Of a stretch of DNA of 64,000 bases, positions 1 through 11,334 are shown one piece after another. The first letter of the stretch is position 1; every line of letters starts with the position of its first letter. The translations under genes were made by a program, and so were the position numbers. Source of the DNA: Reticulitermes speratus (Eukaryota; Arthropoda; Insecta; Blattodea; Rhinotermitidae); the NCBI GenBank assembly GCA_021186555.1, contig JAJKFL010000006.1:34469478-34533477 (forward strand), written 5' to 3'. The notes under the pieces are model-generated. The model was not told the origin of the DNA, searched no databases, and saw only the letters and a list, made by a program, of their open reading frames with translations.

Positions 1-401
1 GACGTAACGGCCCTACGTTACGTTGCTTACAGCTGGTTCTTAGGCTCTGCAGCAGGCGTTCAGTGCCTTCGACTGGTGTTCAGGATGAGGCCGCGTCAGG
101 GGTTGAAGATTTCCAAACGTTTTGGTGAACATTACGGTTTCCATCTGCGTGTATAACCTTCATTTCTGTGCACAACGTAATCCTGAAGACGGATTTCTGC
201 ACGTTATTTCATAACGCTTAATCCGTAAGCCATTTGAAACGCCAACCCCCTGTATTGTCTGCCGCATGTTGTTCGATGTTTTATCATTTCAGTGTTAGGC
301 CCCCGTACAGCCTGACATTTTAAGTCCTTGAGGCCCCTGTATCATTAATATATTTTCAGTTTTACGTAACCGTTATTCTGAAACTTCTTTACAATAATTC
401 C
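1..401. other. No gene recognised
   Basis: Unique-looking sequence with no long open frame, SINE head or terminal repeat that I can recognise. Confidence 0.5.
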
Positions 402-575
402 TTGGAGCAGAGACCTTCTTGAGAAGCTGGTAGTTTGTTATCTAGTTAGGAAATTCACTGAATTTTATGGAACCCGACGTTGTTTCATTACCGTGTTCAC
501 AAGAGCCCGCCACGTGTCCATAACCTGAGCCAGATGAATCCCGTCCACCTCATCCCATCCCATTTCTTTAAGACC
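402..575 (-). mobile_element. LINE 3' end, decayed copy
   Basis: Read on the minus strand this matches the 3' end of the LINE at 33248-33765. The shared order is the block ending ATGAACC..GGGTTCCAT, then the untranslated stretch with CTTCTCAAGAAGG, then the terminus near CTCC(A)AGG. Many substitutions and small indels leave no usable reading frame. The body of the LINE is missing, as expected for a 5'-truncated insertion. No target duplication was found. Confidence 0.75.
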
Positions 576-592
576 CCCAGACGGTCCGAATA

Positions 593-1443
593 ATAAGTTC
601 TAACTTTGTGTGATTGTAGGTTTACACAGCGTGTTTCGCTGTGAGGTTTTTAATATCTTTAATGTGCAAATTTCACCTACACATATGCTCACGTTACAGT
701 TTTCCTTATAATTCGCAGTACGTAATCACAAATTATTCCCACTTCTATTAAATATGCATATTTCCCGTATGGGAGTACGTGTTAAATCAATGTTGTACCT
801 CTTAATGAGATTTATATGCATGTTACGTTTCAAAAATTTTGTACAATAATGTATTTTAGCAAAATTATAAATGTATATTTTACCTTCACATAAATAGAAA
901 TTGTGTTTGACCAGAAACCTTTGTGTCCACACATCCCACGTATTATACGTTCACTTTTGTCCGAAAGACGTGTACAAATATGTTGATTTTTGTGACTTTT
1001 AACCGTTCGACTTCCATGCAGAATTTTGTGAAAACCAGTTATGTTGTTCGGGAGGTATTGGTGGGTTACAGACGGACACGCTTGAACCAAATTGTAGCGT
1101 ACCCTTCCTTATAGACCTAGGTAAGAAGTATAGCCTATAAGTGGAAAAGACGTAATGGCCATGCCGGTGTAAAAATATATACAAGCCAATTATACTTGTT
1201 AAAATCAATTCCAGTTACCATCAAGTGAAACAGGGTAATTAATGTATTTAGCCCAACTTGTTTCGAACCAGGAAGGTCGTCGTCAGGTCCAACCACAGTA
1301 TGTAAGCTAATAAGATATTTTAAGGCAGGTGTGTAGCCTGCAAATAATGAACGGTACATACGTAACATGTGATGTCGGTGATGTGGGGCGTAAACCTTAT
1401 TAGCTTAAGTATCGACATTGGACTTTGTATTAAATGGAATACT
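593..1443. other. No gene recognised
   Basis: AT-rich sequence with only short chance frames on both strands. I see no repeat family or motif. Confidence 0.5.
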
Positions 1444-1694
1444 TTTTTTATGTGGCGCTCAGCCCAACTCGGGTCTAGGCCACTTCATTTTTTAAGTTTC
1501 TAGATCACATACAATTTGACACACACACACACACACCCGGTAGGACTCCTCTGAACGAGTGATCAGCTCGTCGCAGAGGCCGCTACCTACACAAGAGACG
1601 AACATCCATGCCCTCAGCGGGATTCGAACCCGCGATCGCAGCAATCAAGCGGTTGCAGACCAACGCCTTAGGCCGCACGGCCACCGGGATCGGC
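1444..1694 (-). mobile_element. S1 SINE (tRNA-derived), full-length
   Basis: Minus-strand SINE. The tRNA-like head ends at the right (GCCGATCCCGGTGGCC in minus sense), box B GGTTCGAATCCC lies near 1623-1634, and the body carries the family words AGAGGAGTCCTAC and GAGTTGGGC. A CA-dinucleotide run (about 1519-1537) has grown at the position where other copies read GTGTGTCT. The tail at the left is a short T run. I could not find a convincing target duplication, which suggests an older copy. Confidence 0.85.
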
Positions 1695-2111
1695 AAAATT
1701 ACTTATGTTGTGTTTGATGGTAAATGTAATTGATGGTAACTTAATGATACATTGATGTGACTGTCAAGGTGAAGAGGTTACGATTAAAGTAACTAACAAT
1801 GAAGATTTTTATGCAGCTGCAGCTTTAGGCATATTTTATTAGACATAAACATATACATACATACATATGTTACATGGACGTACATTATAGGTACTGAGCG
1901 TGAGACGTTGCTTGAGTTGTGACTCAAGCAGAGTGCTCTTGGTACTGAATGGGTGACACTGCTGGAATAGAGGTTAAAGGTTAAGGTTAGATAAGAACAT
2001 GAAGTGACGGTTCGCACGGGAACAGTGACGTCATAAATACCGTGTGCCGCGAGTATATAGAATACAAGAGCTTCGGGGTTGGGCGCGGGGCTGTCAACCA
2101 TTCTCCGTTAA
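1695..2111. other. No gene recognised
   Basis: Unique-looking DNA between two SINEs. No frame worth calling. Confidence 0.5.
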
Positions 2112-2411
2112 AAGAACTAGGTAAAGGTAAAGTTACCCCATTACAGACCTGGACAGGCCCTTAGGGCTCGAGGAGGTTGAGACTCCCAGAATTTGTAGAC
2201 AATCGGCACATGAAGGTGGTAAGGTCAGTCCTACGCACCGACCTCCTTTACTCCCCAGGAGATATGCCTGGTACTCATTTCTGTTAGAGGCTGAGTCTAC
2301 CCCAGGGCCATAGTGCGGCCGGAAGGATTGTGTCAATCGAACCCACGACCTTCCGGCTTGTAGCGCAGTGCCTCAACCAACTACGCCACCGCGTACTCCT
2401 ACAAGAACTAG
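2112..2411 (-). mobile_element. S2 SINE with 9-bp target duplication
   Basis: Minus-strand tRNA-like SINE. In minus sense it starts GCGGTGGCGTAGTTGGTTGAGG, has a box-B-like GGTTCGAT near 2335-2342, and ends in the AACTTTACCTTTACCT tail typical of the family. The word AAGAACTAG occurs at 2112-2120 and again at 2403-2411, which fits a target-site duplication. It resembles the head at 10947 more than the GTGTGCCGG head of the 34-36 kb copies, so it belongs to a distinct subfamily. Confidence 0.75.
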
Positions 2412-2438
2412 CGTGTTGTGAAATGTTACACAGCAGTT

Positions 2439-2484
2439 TCGTATTTATTTATTTATTTATTGTTTGTTTGTTGTTTGTTTGTTT
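2439..2484. repeat. (ATTT)n / (GTTT)n microsatellite
   Basis: Tetranucleotide run of ATTT units passing into GTTT units. Confidence 0.85.
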
Positions 2485-2485
2485 A

Positions 2486-2660
2486 ATGGTGTCAGTAGTC
2501 CACGCTGTAATACTGTTAAATGGTAGGATGATATTAATGAACCGGAAAGGATGTTAAAGGAAGCGGGCCGTCGCATAATTTCGGGTACTGTCCTTCCATT
2601 TTACGTGTAGGGAATGAGGAAAATGGCGTAAATCCTAGGTCATGATTGCCGACGTCTGGG
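2486..2660. repeat. Dispersed repeat shared with 40725-40905
   Basis: The order GTCAGTA..CGAAAGGAT-TTGAAGGAAGC..GTCGCATAA..TTCCATTT..GTGTAGGGAATGAGG is matched, with divergence, at 40725-40905. Both copies follow the remains of SINE-like sequence. The class is unknown, and there is no coding frame. Confidence 0.55.
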
Positions 2661-2880
2661 CCTACAGCCGAAAGGAACTCCTGTTACCCCTTGAGCTGAC
2701 GACATCTCCAGCAGCAGGGTGTTGGGAACACGGTGATAAGCCGTCAGGTTCCATAAACGGCGGGGAATTTCTACCGGACAAGCGACTTTTAGTTCCTCGA
2801 GAAGGAATTTGCTACTTGGGTTAATCATTTCGTTGGTGATTTGAAACTGATAGCAGACGACCACATTAACAGGCAGTGTA

Positions 2881-3107
2881 CTTTAATCTTTACGTTTTCA
2901 GACAGCAGACACGAAGACAACACAATCGTGGCCAAATGGTAGCAAGCATTCTTGGAATTTATTGTGCTCTTAATTTCTTTATGCAAGCAATTTTTATGTT
3001 ATGACGTCTGTCCTTAATATTTGAACTTGTCGCATTTCCATAGGATTTATTAGCAATCTTTATATTGTGATTTGGACCCGCATTCTGTTGACGAGACATG
3101 AACATAA
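2881..3107 (-). mobile_element. LINE internal fragment (RT C-terminal region), decayed
   Basis: Minus-strand match to the LINE at 40320-40550. Shared landmarks in plus-strand reading are TTTAATCTTTA.GTTTT, TGGTAGCAAGCATTC, GCTCTTAATTTCTT, the ATTTGAAC block and GCATTCTG.TGACGAGACATG. These correspond to the peptide region around FERVE..KYLGATLTN. Frameshifts and substitutions are plentiful. Confidence 0.75.
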
Positions 3108-4534
3108 ATACGACACTGGTATGGAAATCTTATGCAGCGTTTTTTGTTTCGTCACTGTGGATGAATTGCATTTTAACGACAGAGATGTAAGTCACTGTGT
3201 TACACAGTTTTGTTAATGTGGCTGTTTGCCGTCCCGTTAAGCGCTCGTAAACACGAAACTGTGTTCACGTCTCGCGTATTTTATTTCGTGTCTTCACTTT
3301 CTCATCTGGCGTTTCCTCCTACAATTACGGGGACAGTTGTTATAGCCTACCTTCTCTTCGTGACCAGACTCTCCCAAATATTACAATTCCAAACTGCATT
3401 GTCACAGAGCACCTTGCGTTCAGTTTCTGCTTTGTAAGTACACCGAACAAGTCTTATCGTACTGGGCCGTCTTTAGCATAATTTTCATTCTTTCTTTATT
3501 TCCCTTCTCTTTCCTTTTTCTTTTCGAAATAGAGCGTGTGATTGTGTGTGTGTGTGTGTTTTATCCTAATAACTTTTCCACTGATGAACGGATTTTCACG
3601 AAACTTGCTACGTATTTAGAGTGAATTCAAGGGCACCCACCTTCGTGCCACACGTTTCCCGGTCATCGTTAATTAATATCGACATGACAGTCGTCGAATA
3701 TATGAGAAATGTACCAAATCAACATTTATTGTAGATCCTTCAAATTCTTTTATGGTTAAGGATCATCTAAAAGGCTCCACTTCCTGTTGAATTTCATTTG
3801 TCCGCAGATTTAAAATAATACGCCGGTCGCCGTAAATATATATATATGGTACAGGCATATGTGTCTGTCTATGCTTACGGAATCATTTGGATCTTTAAAA
3901 TGTCTGCTGCAAAGTAAAATGTACTGCCCACTTCTGACCACTTTCCATCCTCATAACCAGTCTTCCTTCTATTTATTTCATTGCTGTTACACCGTTTCCT
4001 TGGCCTTCTAAGTTGGCGGATGCCAAAAGAATTGCCCACCGATATTCTGCCCCAGTTGTGTGCCTCCCAATGGATTAAAACAAAGGAATCAGGTAAGTGA
4101 AAAGTAAAATAAACTGCAAAACCCAAAATTGCTGTGATCTTAAGCAGGTGATTGTTTCAGACGCCGTATTGTGTCGCATATGGTTACAAATAAATGTTTC
4201 TTTCGTCTCCCATTTTCTTCCTCGTGCTACCCAAACAAAGCCACGTAATATCATCGGGATTCACTGCTTACCGTTTACAGTGGAAGTTTATCCACATGTA
4301 CATTAGCATTATATGATGCTTGTCTGTTGTAAGCAGACACGCTCGCAGGGAGGAATATACTGTAACTGTACGTACTGATAGCCGGTGTTCCGGATAGCAT
4401 AGAACTGTTCAGTGCAGTCAGTAGGTCAAGAATGTGGCAGTGAGGTGGAGGGGAGTGTCACGTGTTAGGCACGGTAATTACTGTGCCACATCACGTGCGA
4501 AGAGATGGAGAACGTTGGAGAGACCATAAGGAGG
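3108..4534. other. No gene recognised; one GT repeat
   Basis: Contains a (GT)n run at about 3544-3559 and, at 3580-3610, the sequence GAACGGATTTTCACGAAACTTG. That sequence resembles a phrase inside the tandem units at 62251-62963, which suggests a related dispersed repeat. Nothing else is recognised. Confidence 0.5.
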
Positions 4535-4740
4535 GCAGAACGTGTAGCATGCAGGCGGGAGATGAGAATTGAATTCACAGGTTTAATCGGAAGAGACCAC
4601 GTGAGAGACTGACCTGGACATAGACAGGAGGATAATATTAAAATTTATCATCAAAAAATAAGGTGTAATGGCGTCAGCTAGATTCATGTGGTTCATAGCA
4701 AGGTGTACTGGCGGGCTGTTGTGGACACGTTAATCGGCTT
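4535..4740 (+). mobile_element. LINE 3' region, heavily decayed
   Basis: Plus-strand relic of the same LINE. It keeps GTAGCATG, the GGAGGATAATATTAAAATT block (peptide DNIKMDL in better copies) and TGGCGGGCTGTTGTG (peptide RWRAIV). No frame survives. The 3' terminus is not recognisable. Confidence 0.7.
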
Positions 4741-5257
4741 TCGGATTTTACAAAAGGCGGGCGATATCTAGACCAGCTAAATGACTGTCAGTTGGCTGAA
4801 GAAACACATTACTTAATTAGTTGGAGAGATCATGACTCCCCTGCCCCTCGTTATAAGAGAATTGTGACGGTATTAAAAACATTAACAATATTAAATGCCT
4901 GATCCCGTTTTTTTATACTGATGGTGAGGTGTGTAGTATTAACTGTCTAGCCACGGTACAGGAGCCTTGTACGGGGTTAAGACCCCGACCAGGTTACCAG
5001 CTGTCCTGATAAAGTGTTGTCATGGCCTTCTCCAGTCTTCCCAGGCGAATACTGGATCACTGTCCACGACCGTTTGTAGAGCGCTGCTTGCTGCTCGTTC
5101 TTTATCACCTTTCCATCGGCGCGATATAACTATTACTGGTTCAAAATTCAAATTCATACATATTTATTTATTTATTTATTTATTTGAGATACGTTTACAT
5201 TTTTGTGTGTAACTGATAACACCGGGTTTTTGCCAGTGTACGTCTATTTTTAATACT
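4741..5257. other. No gene recognised; (ATTT)n run
   Basis: A short (ATTT)n microsatellite lies at about 5160-5184. Otherwise unique-looking. Confidence 0.5.
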
Positions 5258-5546
5258 AATGAGTAACATTTTTTTTTTCCTATGTCTCGACAGCCCCTTG
5301 GGGGCCTAGGCCTCGTCATTTTACGACGCTTCACGATCACACTGATAGACACACCACGTTCGGTAGGACTCCTCTGGACGAGGGACCAGCTCGTCGCAGA
5401 GACCTCTACCTGACAACACACAACACTCACAAGAGACAGACATACATGCCCCCGGTGGGATTCGAACCCACGATACTAGTAAGCGAGCGAACGCAGACCC
5501 ACGCCTTAGACCGCACGGCCACTGGGATCGGCAATGAGTAACATTT
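5258..5546 (-). mobile_element. S1 SINE, full-length, 14-bp target duplication
   Basis: Minus-strand copy with head at the right (GCCGATCCCAGTGGCC in minus sense), box B GGTTCGAATCC near 5459-5469, and an A-tail at the left (T run 5270-5278). AATGAGTAACATTT occurs at 5258-5271 and 5533-5546, a 14-bp target duplication that partly overlaps the tail. This marks insertion by LINE-type retroposition. It is among the better preserved copies here. Confidence 0.92.
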
Positions 5547-8500
5547 ATCTAGACTAATTACTATGTTCTGTCAGGTGTTAACCTCATCTAAGTTTATATG
5601 TATAGTAATATATTTCTATTTACTGTTTTTCCTCTCATTTAACCTAGATCTTGCACCGTTTTTGTCACTTCATTTTTCCATTTGTCTTTTCCTCTGCATA
5701 AAAGTGTACTTAAATTTTTTTAATTATGTGATTGTATTACAGTAAAATATTGTCTTGTATGCAATTTCTTCATTGATGTGTAACAATTTATTATCTAATA
5801 ATTGTTCTTTCCGCCTCTGTCTCATTACATTTCAGTTATATATGGACCACACTTTCATCTGTGTTACGTAGGGGGAACTTCCTTTTTCTGCATCTCTGCT
5901 TTTACCTCTTAGTTTCCACAATTCCAAACTAAGTCATGCTAATCCAGTTCTTTCATTAGAATTGTAATCATTGCTGATGATACCGTTTCTTAAGCAACCT
6001 AAGACAGGTTTGTACAAATCCCAGGCGCCAAGCCGCCATGGCGACAAAAATTTGTATGATGGCGCCTAGAATTTGAGGTGGCTCCTAGATTTTTGAAAAA
6101 TTTGTGCTGCCCTGATTGAGAATTGATCTGTCATCCAGTACATGAATTCGCTTTAGGCAGCAGTTTTTATGTGTTATCAGCGCGTATGCAACTACATTTA
6201 TAAAGGGCCTGCACGAAGGCTAGTGGCCTAGAGGCCTACGCGAAACAGGTCAAGCGTCTTTAAGTGGCTGAAACTCCTGAGACATATTTAGGCATTAAAA
6301 TGTGTTTTAGTGCTTATTATATTACTCTGTATCAAAATTATACTATATGTGTGTTGTTTTATGCTAAAACATTGTCTTATTTCGATTTGCTTTCTAAAGT
6401 CGCATCTACAGGCTAGGCTCTAGGCTAAGAAGCGGACCCCAAACAACCGACTTATCGGCATTTCCGACCCAACCTTCCCTTCCGACTCCAATCTAGAACA
6501 TTACCGCCAGTATCAGTTGTGGAACAAAATATGTGACGTGTTGACATCTCGAATGTACGAGGGCCGCTCGGAAAATAAATTCACGTGGCGTATAATTTCG
6601 TAACTGAAGAACCTACTGCCACTATCCATGGCGGCGTCAAATGTCCCGGATGCCCCTCTCTCTTACCTTGGTAGTCGGTGTGATTGGCTGTTCTTCTGCT
6701 GAAGGGCGCTTACCTGTCGTTCTGGATTGCGTGAACGACGCAACACCTTCTCCATATGTCATGTTCTAGCTTGATGTATTGTTGGGATTATGGGTTGATT
6801 GTGAATGGGCGCCAGCAAGCAACTGTACTTGCAAATGGGACGTAAACACTGATGGAAGTGTTTGCTGCAGGCGACGGAATGTACAGGTGTGGGTAAGTTT
6901 GCTAGTCAGACTCGGTAGGCATAAGGTCTTATCTTCAGGAAATATTTTCGTGTGGTAGTTTAACGGACTGCAGTTTTACTCCTCCACGCTGCACTCAGGA
7001 ATCAAACGATAATTTAACTTCGTTCTTAATTTATTGGTTATCACGAATGATAATTTTTAAAGTCATTAACGCAGTTCACTGCCGAAATTTGTCTTGAACT
7101 TAGCACTTTGAAGGAATCACATCTGGTTATCACACAGTTGAATTAATTACATATATGTTAAACTTTAAGTTCACCCGTGCATTCAGTTCTGACGAATTAC
7201 ACTCCATTATTCACCCAATCATTCGCCGGTATCACATGCCCACACTATTTTACATAGCAACACTTTCTAGTTATAATTTAGTTGTAAAATGTCCGAAGTC
7301 ACAGAACATAAAGAATTTGCTTCCGAACTGCTCCAGGTACCGAAACGGAGTGTCTTCTGTGTTCACATTCATTTCAGTAACTCTCAACAAAATTACTCCC
7401 CTCTGCTAAACTCAAAAGTAACCCTATTGGCCGAAATGCCAATTTGGAGAAATCCCGTAGGCCGAATTCAAAACAATTTAAATTCCTGTAACCTAATTGG
7501 TCAAATAACCCCGCGCTGGAAGTCTCTGGATTAATTTCAGACACCCCAACGTCGCAATAACGTCCTATTTAGGGCGCAACCTCCCCAATGAGAATTTATG
7601 GGTGCACAAGCTGTCAAGTGTAATGTTTCTCAACGAAGCTTCTACGTCCTAAACGTTTAGAAAATTGATAGTTGACAAAAACCAGCAAGTCATTTGTTTT
7701 TTATTTTTTGCCTCTGAGCCTCACGCAGTCCCTGTTTGCAGGTCTGACCCTTCTCTGGTAGCTGTGTCTTCCGTAATTCCTACACCAGATGTTCTAATTA
7801 ACTTGCCGAAAGAAAGTTGGGTGTCTACCAAGACTGTGCTCAGGACTCGAACCCACACTGTCCGATAACACTACTCTGATAATAATTACTTCTGAACCAC
7901 CCTCGGATTTGTGACGCTGCCGCTGTCTTCGGAACAAAATATGTGCGTCACCTTCCGGCTAAAGCTGCTAAAGCAATTAAGGGATTTAATGAAACTTTGA
8001 AGCAAGTCGTAAACATCGTATGTGGAAACTGTGTCCTCTGAAGTGGAAGACACCCTTCCGCACTTCTTCTAAGCAGGAGACACGACAAGTTACAGTTTAG
8101 GGAAGTACATTTCTGCTTCTACTGTTCTAGAACGTTTATCAGTAGCTTTTAAACTGCTTAAGCTTTGAATGCCATCTCGCAGGTACGCTTTATTGCTGAA
8201 AGTAAATGATATACATATCAGCAGAGTTTGCTTACTGAATTACGCATTGTCTCTGGCGCAAATTTTAAGTCTGTGTATGCTGGATGAACGACTATGACGT
8301 CAAAGTTGCCTTAATTTTGCACTTCTGCGGATAGTCCCCATTGCTGTACGGCCTTCAACTGACACTTTGGTGTCTAATGATAATACTCGAATGTCAAACA
8401 CGTTGTTTGTGTCGCATTATGTCGATAAAATATACAAAGACATTTTAGAGGCTGGCTGTGTCGTGTTCATACGGATACAGATACTGCTTGTCCGTAATGT

Positions 8501-8748
8501 GGATAGATATTGGATAACGACGTTTTGGTGGCTGGTTTCTTCGTTTTCATACGGATTTTCTGAATAGAAATATAATTCGATTCTACATTTCTGTAGGTAA
8601 CACTTCAGCGACGCGATGCTTACACTGTGTAGGCAACGATCGAATAAACGGGATCTTTACAGTTTCGTGTAAATTTGAAGGAAAGGTCTCCCGAGTCGTG
8701 GGAAGTTTTTGAGTAAGCCAGAGGACCAACTGCTGCGCCGAGACTGGC
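5547..8748. other. Long stretch without recognised genes
   Basis: No coding evidence. Two weak transposon hints are present. About 6032-6105 begins CAGGCGCCA and ends GCTGCCCTG, like a small hAT-type end pair, but no 8-bp duplication is visible. TACGAGGGCCGCTCGGAAA at 6555-6573 resembles a mariner-type terminus without a partner. A CCAAT-like motif recurs near 7425-7500, with no evident meaning. Confidence 0.45.
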
Positions 8749-8929
8749 ATAGTTTTCAGTTGAATTCTAAAAGGTTTTGACGATGATATATAACATTGTG
8801 AACCACTTGTTTCTTGGACTTTGTCCATATTTTATATTTTTTTATTTTATATTTTACATTTTATATTTTATTCACATTAAAGACGATGGACAAAGTCCAA
8901 GAAACAAGTGGTTCACAATAGTTTTCAGT
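8749..8929. repeat. Perfect 34-bp palindrome flanked by 12-bp direct repeats
   Basis: Arms 8795-8828 and 8886-8919 are exact reverse complements around a 57-bp AT-rich loop. ATAGTTTTCAGT occurs at 8749-8760 and at 8918-8929, so the right repeat abuts the right arm. The left repeat is separated from the left arm by a 34-bp spacer. The layout fits an insertion of a hairpin-bearing segment with a target duplication. Confidence 0.85.
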
Positions 8930-9176
8930 GTTTTTACAGTTGGTAATAGCCGAAGTGGCATCATTGTAAAGTGGGCTGAGGGGCGGAAGCCCGAGGTTGT
9001 GCTTTATTTGCTTTTACATAATGATAATGATAAGTGCTAGGCAGCCAGACAGCTAACAGTACACGCTGCAGCACTGTGCGCCGCTACATTATTCATGTAT
9101 AGAGGAAGCGTGGAAGTTCCCAGGCCGTCACGACGGATGTTGCTCAGATTCTCCGTTATGACACCGTTTACGGAAA

Positions 9177-9530
9177 CGAGTTGTTCCGACGTTTCAGAGG
9201 AACGTGCTGCTTCCGTATTCAGGGTGACTGAATTAATTTCAGGTGGGCGCCGAAGTGATTGGGAGAAGGATGTGTCGCTTACATAGGAAGGTTCAAGGAA
9301 TGTGGCCAGTCAATGTCACAGAAAGGGTAGAGGGTATAGATTGCAACGGATACATGAACTTTTGCTGCATTCTATCCCTTCTTCCCTTTCTGTAGCTCTG
9401 ACTGGCCACACCTCTTGCAACCGTCCTATATAATACATTTTGCTCCTCCTAATCTTTCATATCCACCTGAATCAAATTCAGTCATCCTGAAGATGGAGGC
9501 AGCACGTTCTTCCGAAACTTCGGAACAAAC
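9177..9530. repeat. Large imperfect palindrome with ribozyme-like motif at both ends
   Basis: The sequence from 9177 to about 9353 is matched by the reverse complement of about 9355-9530. Shared words, in order, are GTTCCGA.GTTTC, AACGTGCTGC, GTGACTGAAT, TTCAGGTGG, TGTGGCCAGTCA and CAGAAAGGG. By eye the arms are about 70-75 percent identical with almost no spacer. The outer part of the right arm reads CTGAAGA (9487-9493), then a short hairpin, then GAAAC (9514-9518), as in the repeat at 53090-53185. Confidence 0.75.
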
Positions 9531-9599
9531 TTACTATCCTACACGATGTAATAACCCAGAAGACCATAATTAAAGTGCAACATGTTTGGTATGTACGTA

Positions 9600-9840
9600 C
9601 CATTAATGTACGCAGGCCGACGTCATCCGCCGGTTTCCCCAAGTGACGGTTTGTGCCTTAAAGCGCTTATATTCACATTGTGGAGGTCTTTCGAGTTGTG
9701 ATATAGTGTAAATTGGTATGTGAGCGTCGAAGTTTAGGAAGAATGTACTGCCTTCTTCTTCACTGAACCGTGAAGATGAGGGCAATGTGTTCTTCCGGAC
9801 CTTCGGTATCCGTCTACTAGACTGCACGCTGTCACAAATA
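9600..9840 (+). repeat. Decayed copy of the CTGAAGA repeat
   Basis: Near 9770-9835 the order GTGAAGATGAGGGCA.TGTTCTTCCG, GTATC, CTGCACGCTGT parallels the repeats at 9484-9560 and 53095-53165. The GAAA box is lost (GGAC). No gene is seen. Confidence 0.5.
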
Positions 9841-10532
9841 GAAGTGCCACAATATGAGTTAACAGATAAGCATCATTCAGGGCACCCTTAAGACTGGGTC
9901 AGTCTGTACGTTCCCCCGAAACGCTGGTACACGATATCTTACCCCGCAATTTCACCCACACGAGCACTTCAGATATGAAGTCTTATGTTAACACGTTGTG
10001 AACTGCAATGCGTAATATTGGTACAAATGAAAAGCATCGAGGACGTGAAGAATAATATTCACGTAGTTCTGGATAAAGGACTTCACATGATTTGGTGCGC
10101 CATGCTACTTGAGCGATATTCGCTTGTGTTATCACTCAGAAGAGCCTCAGAAGCAACAGTCTGCTCAGAAGTTGAGATCTTCATAAATACTGCGTCTTCT
10201 GGAAGTCGAAATCCTTTTAAAGTTCATACACATACTTGAGACTCAACAAATAAATATTCATTCATTCTTAACGCTACGTCCATCCGCACAGCCTCGCGGC
10301 AGATTAGAGAAACAGCTCAAAGTTATGCAACACCTGTAAGTTACCTTTGCTTTTCGTTACCCAACACCTCGTACTTAAGGGACAAGTTTTTCCTTTCAAG
10401 GTAATTTGTGACTCCTTGTTGGAGAGTCTGAGCGTTGCATTTAAAACGCTTATTATGTTCGGTTCACGAGGATAGAAAACTAGTTTATGAATATGTCTAC
10501 TTCAGTCACCAAGCGACGCATTTGTAACTAAT
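9841..10532. other. No gene recognised
   Basis: Unique-looking. An 84-codon open stretch at 9985-10239 has no recognisable motif and I do not call it. Confidence 0.5.
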
Positions 10533-10821
10533 AGATGGTAGAACCAGCCGATCCCGATGACCGCGCTGTGTAAGGCGTGGGTCTTCGGCCGCTCGTTTGC
10601 TGGGATTGCGGGTTCGAATTCGGCCTGGGGCATGGATGTCTGTCTCTTGTGAGTGATCTGTCTTATCAGGTAGAGGTCTCTGCGACGGGCTGATCCCTCG
10701 TCCAGAGGAGTCCTACCGAGTGTTTGTGTGTTGCATTAAGTGTGATCAATGGCAACAATAACCTCTACACCTACCGGAGGTCAAGACAAAAAAGAAAGAA
10801 AGAAAGAAAGATGGAAGAACC
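10533..10821 (+). mobile_element. S1 SINE, alternative 3' end, AAAG tail
   Basis: The head starts at 10547, with box B GGTTCGAATTC near 10611-10621. The body matches other S1 copies as far as GTGTGATCA. After that it does not have the usual AAACCTC..GGCCTAGGC ending. It reads GGCAACAAT..CCTCTACACC..GAGGTC.AGA and then an (AAAG)n tail, and the copy at 63024 shares this ending. The target duplication AGATGG(T/A)AGAACC is at 10533-10545 and 10809-10821 (12 of 13 match). Confidence 0.9.
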
Positions 10822-10946
10822 GTGTCCAAACTGGTGTCACTTTTTCGGGAATTGGTAAACATAAGGATAAACAAATAGTACGTGTACACCGTCAGACACA
10901 ACCTTTATTTGTAAATAAAACTTGTTACATTAACTCTGGGGCTAGC

Positions 10947-11248
10947 AGTGGCGCAGTTGATTGAGGCACTACGCCACAAGACGGGCGGTTCCGGGTTCAA
11001 TTCCCGGTAAGGTACTTGGGAGTTTTCAAGTGACCTATTCCTTCTGTCCGCATTCAGTAGCTCTGGGGTCCACTCAGCCTCTAAGAGAAATGCGTTCCAA
11101 GGAATTTCCTTGGGGGTAAATCGCCGGCGCGTAGAGCTGACAGCTCTGCCGTCCTAGTTGTGCCGAATGTCAAAGTAAGGCTGGAAGCCCAACATTCCAT
11201 CCCCCCTCTGAGTCTTCATGACTTGTTACGGGAAAGCATTACCTTTAC
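10947..11248 (+). mobile_element. S2-type SINE
   Basis: The tRNA-like head AGTGGCGCAGTTGATTGAGGCACTACGCC has box B GGTTCAATTCCC near 10996-11007. The body runs through GGGGTCCACTCAGCCTC to ATGACTTGTTACGGGAAAGCATTACCTTTACA, which is the S2-style ending. The head is closely related to that at 2112-2411 on the other strand. No target duplication is clear. Confidence 0.8.
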
Positions 11249-11334
11249 ATCAGACTCATAATGTTGATCTTGTGCTGAATTGAATTGAATTATTGTTATT
11301 ATTTCTGGTTCACATATTTTGACAGTCGTTTTGC

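Noticed and set aside
6032..6105. Small hAT-like element (CAGGCGCC..GCTGCCCTG)
   Set aside because: The ends are only partly inverted and no 8-bp duplication is seen. Kept as a hint only.
6555..6600. Mariner-type terminus TACGAGGGCCGCTCGG
   Set aside because: No inverted partner or transposase fragment nearby.
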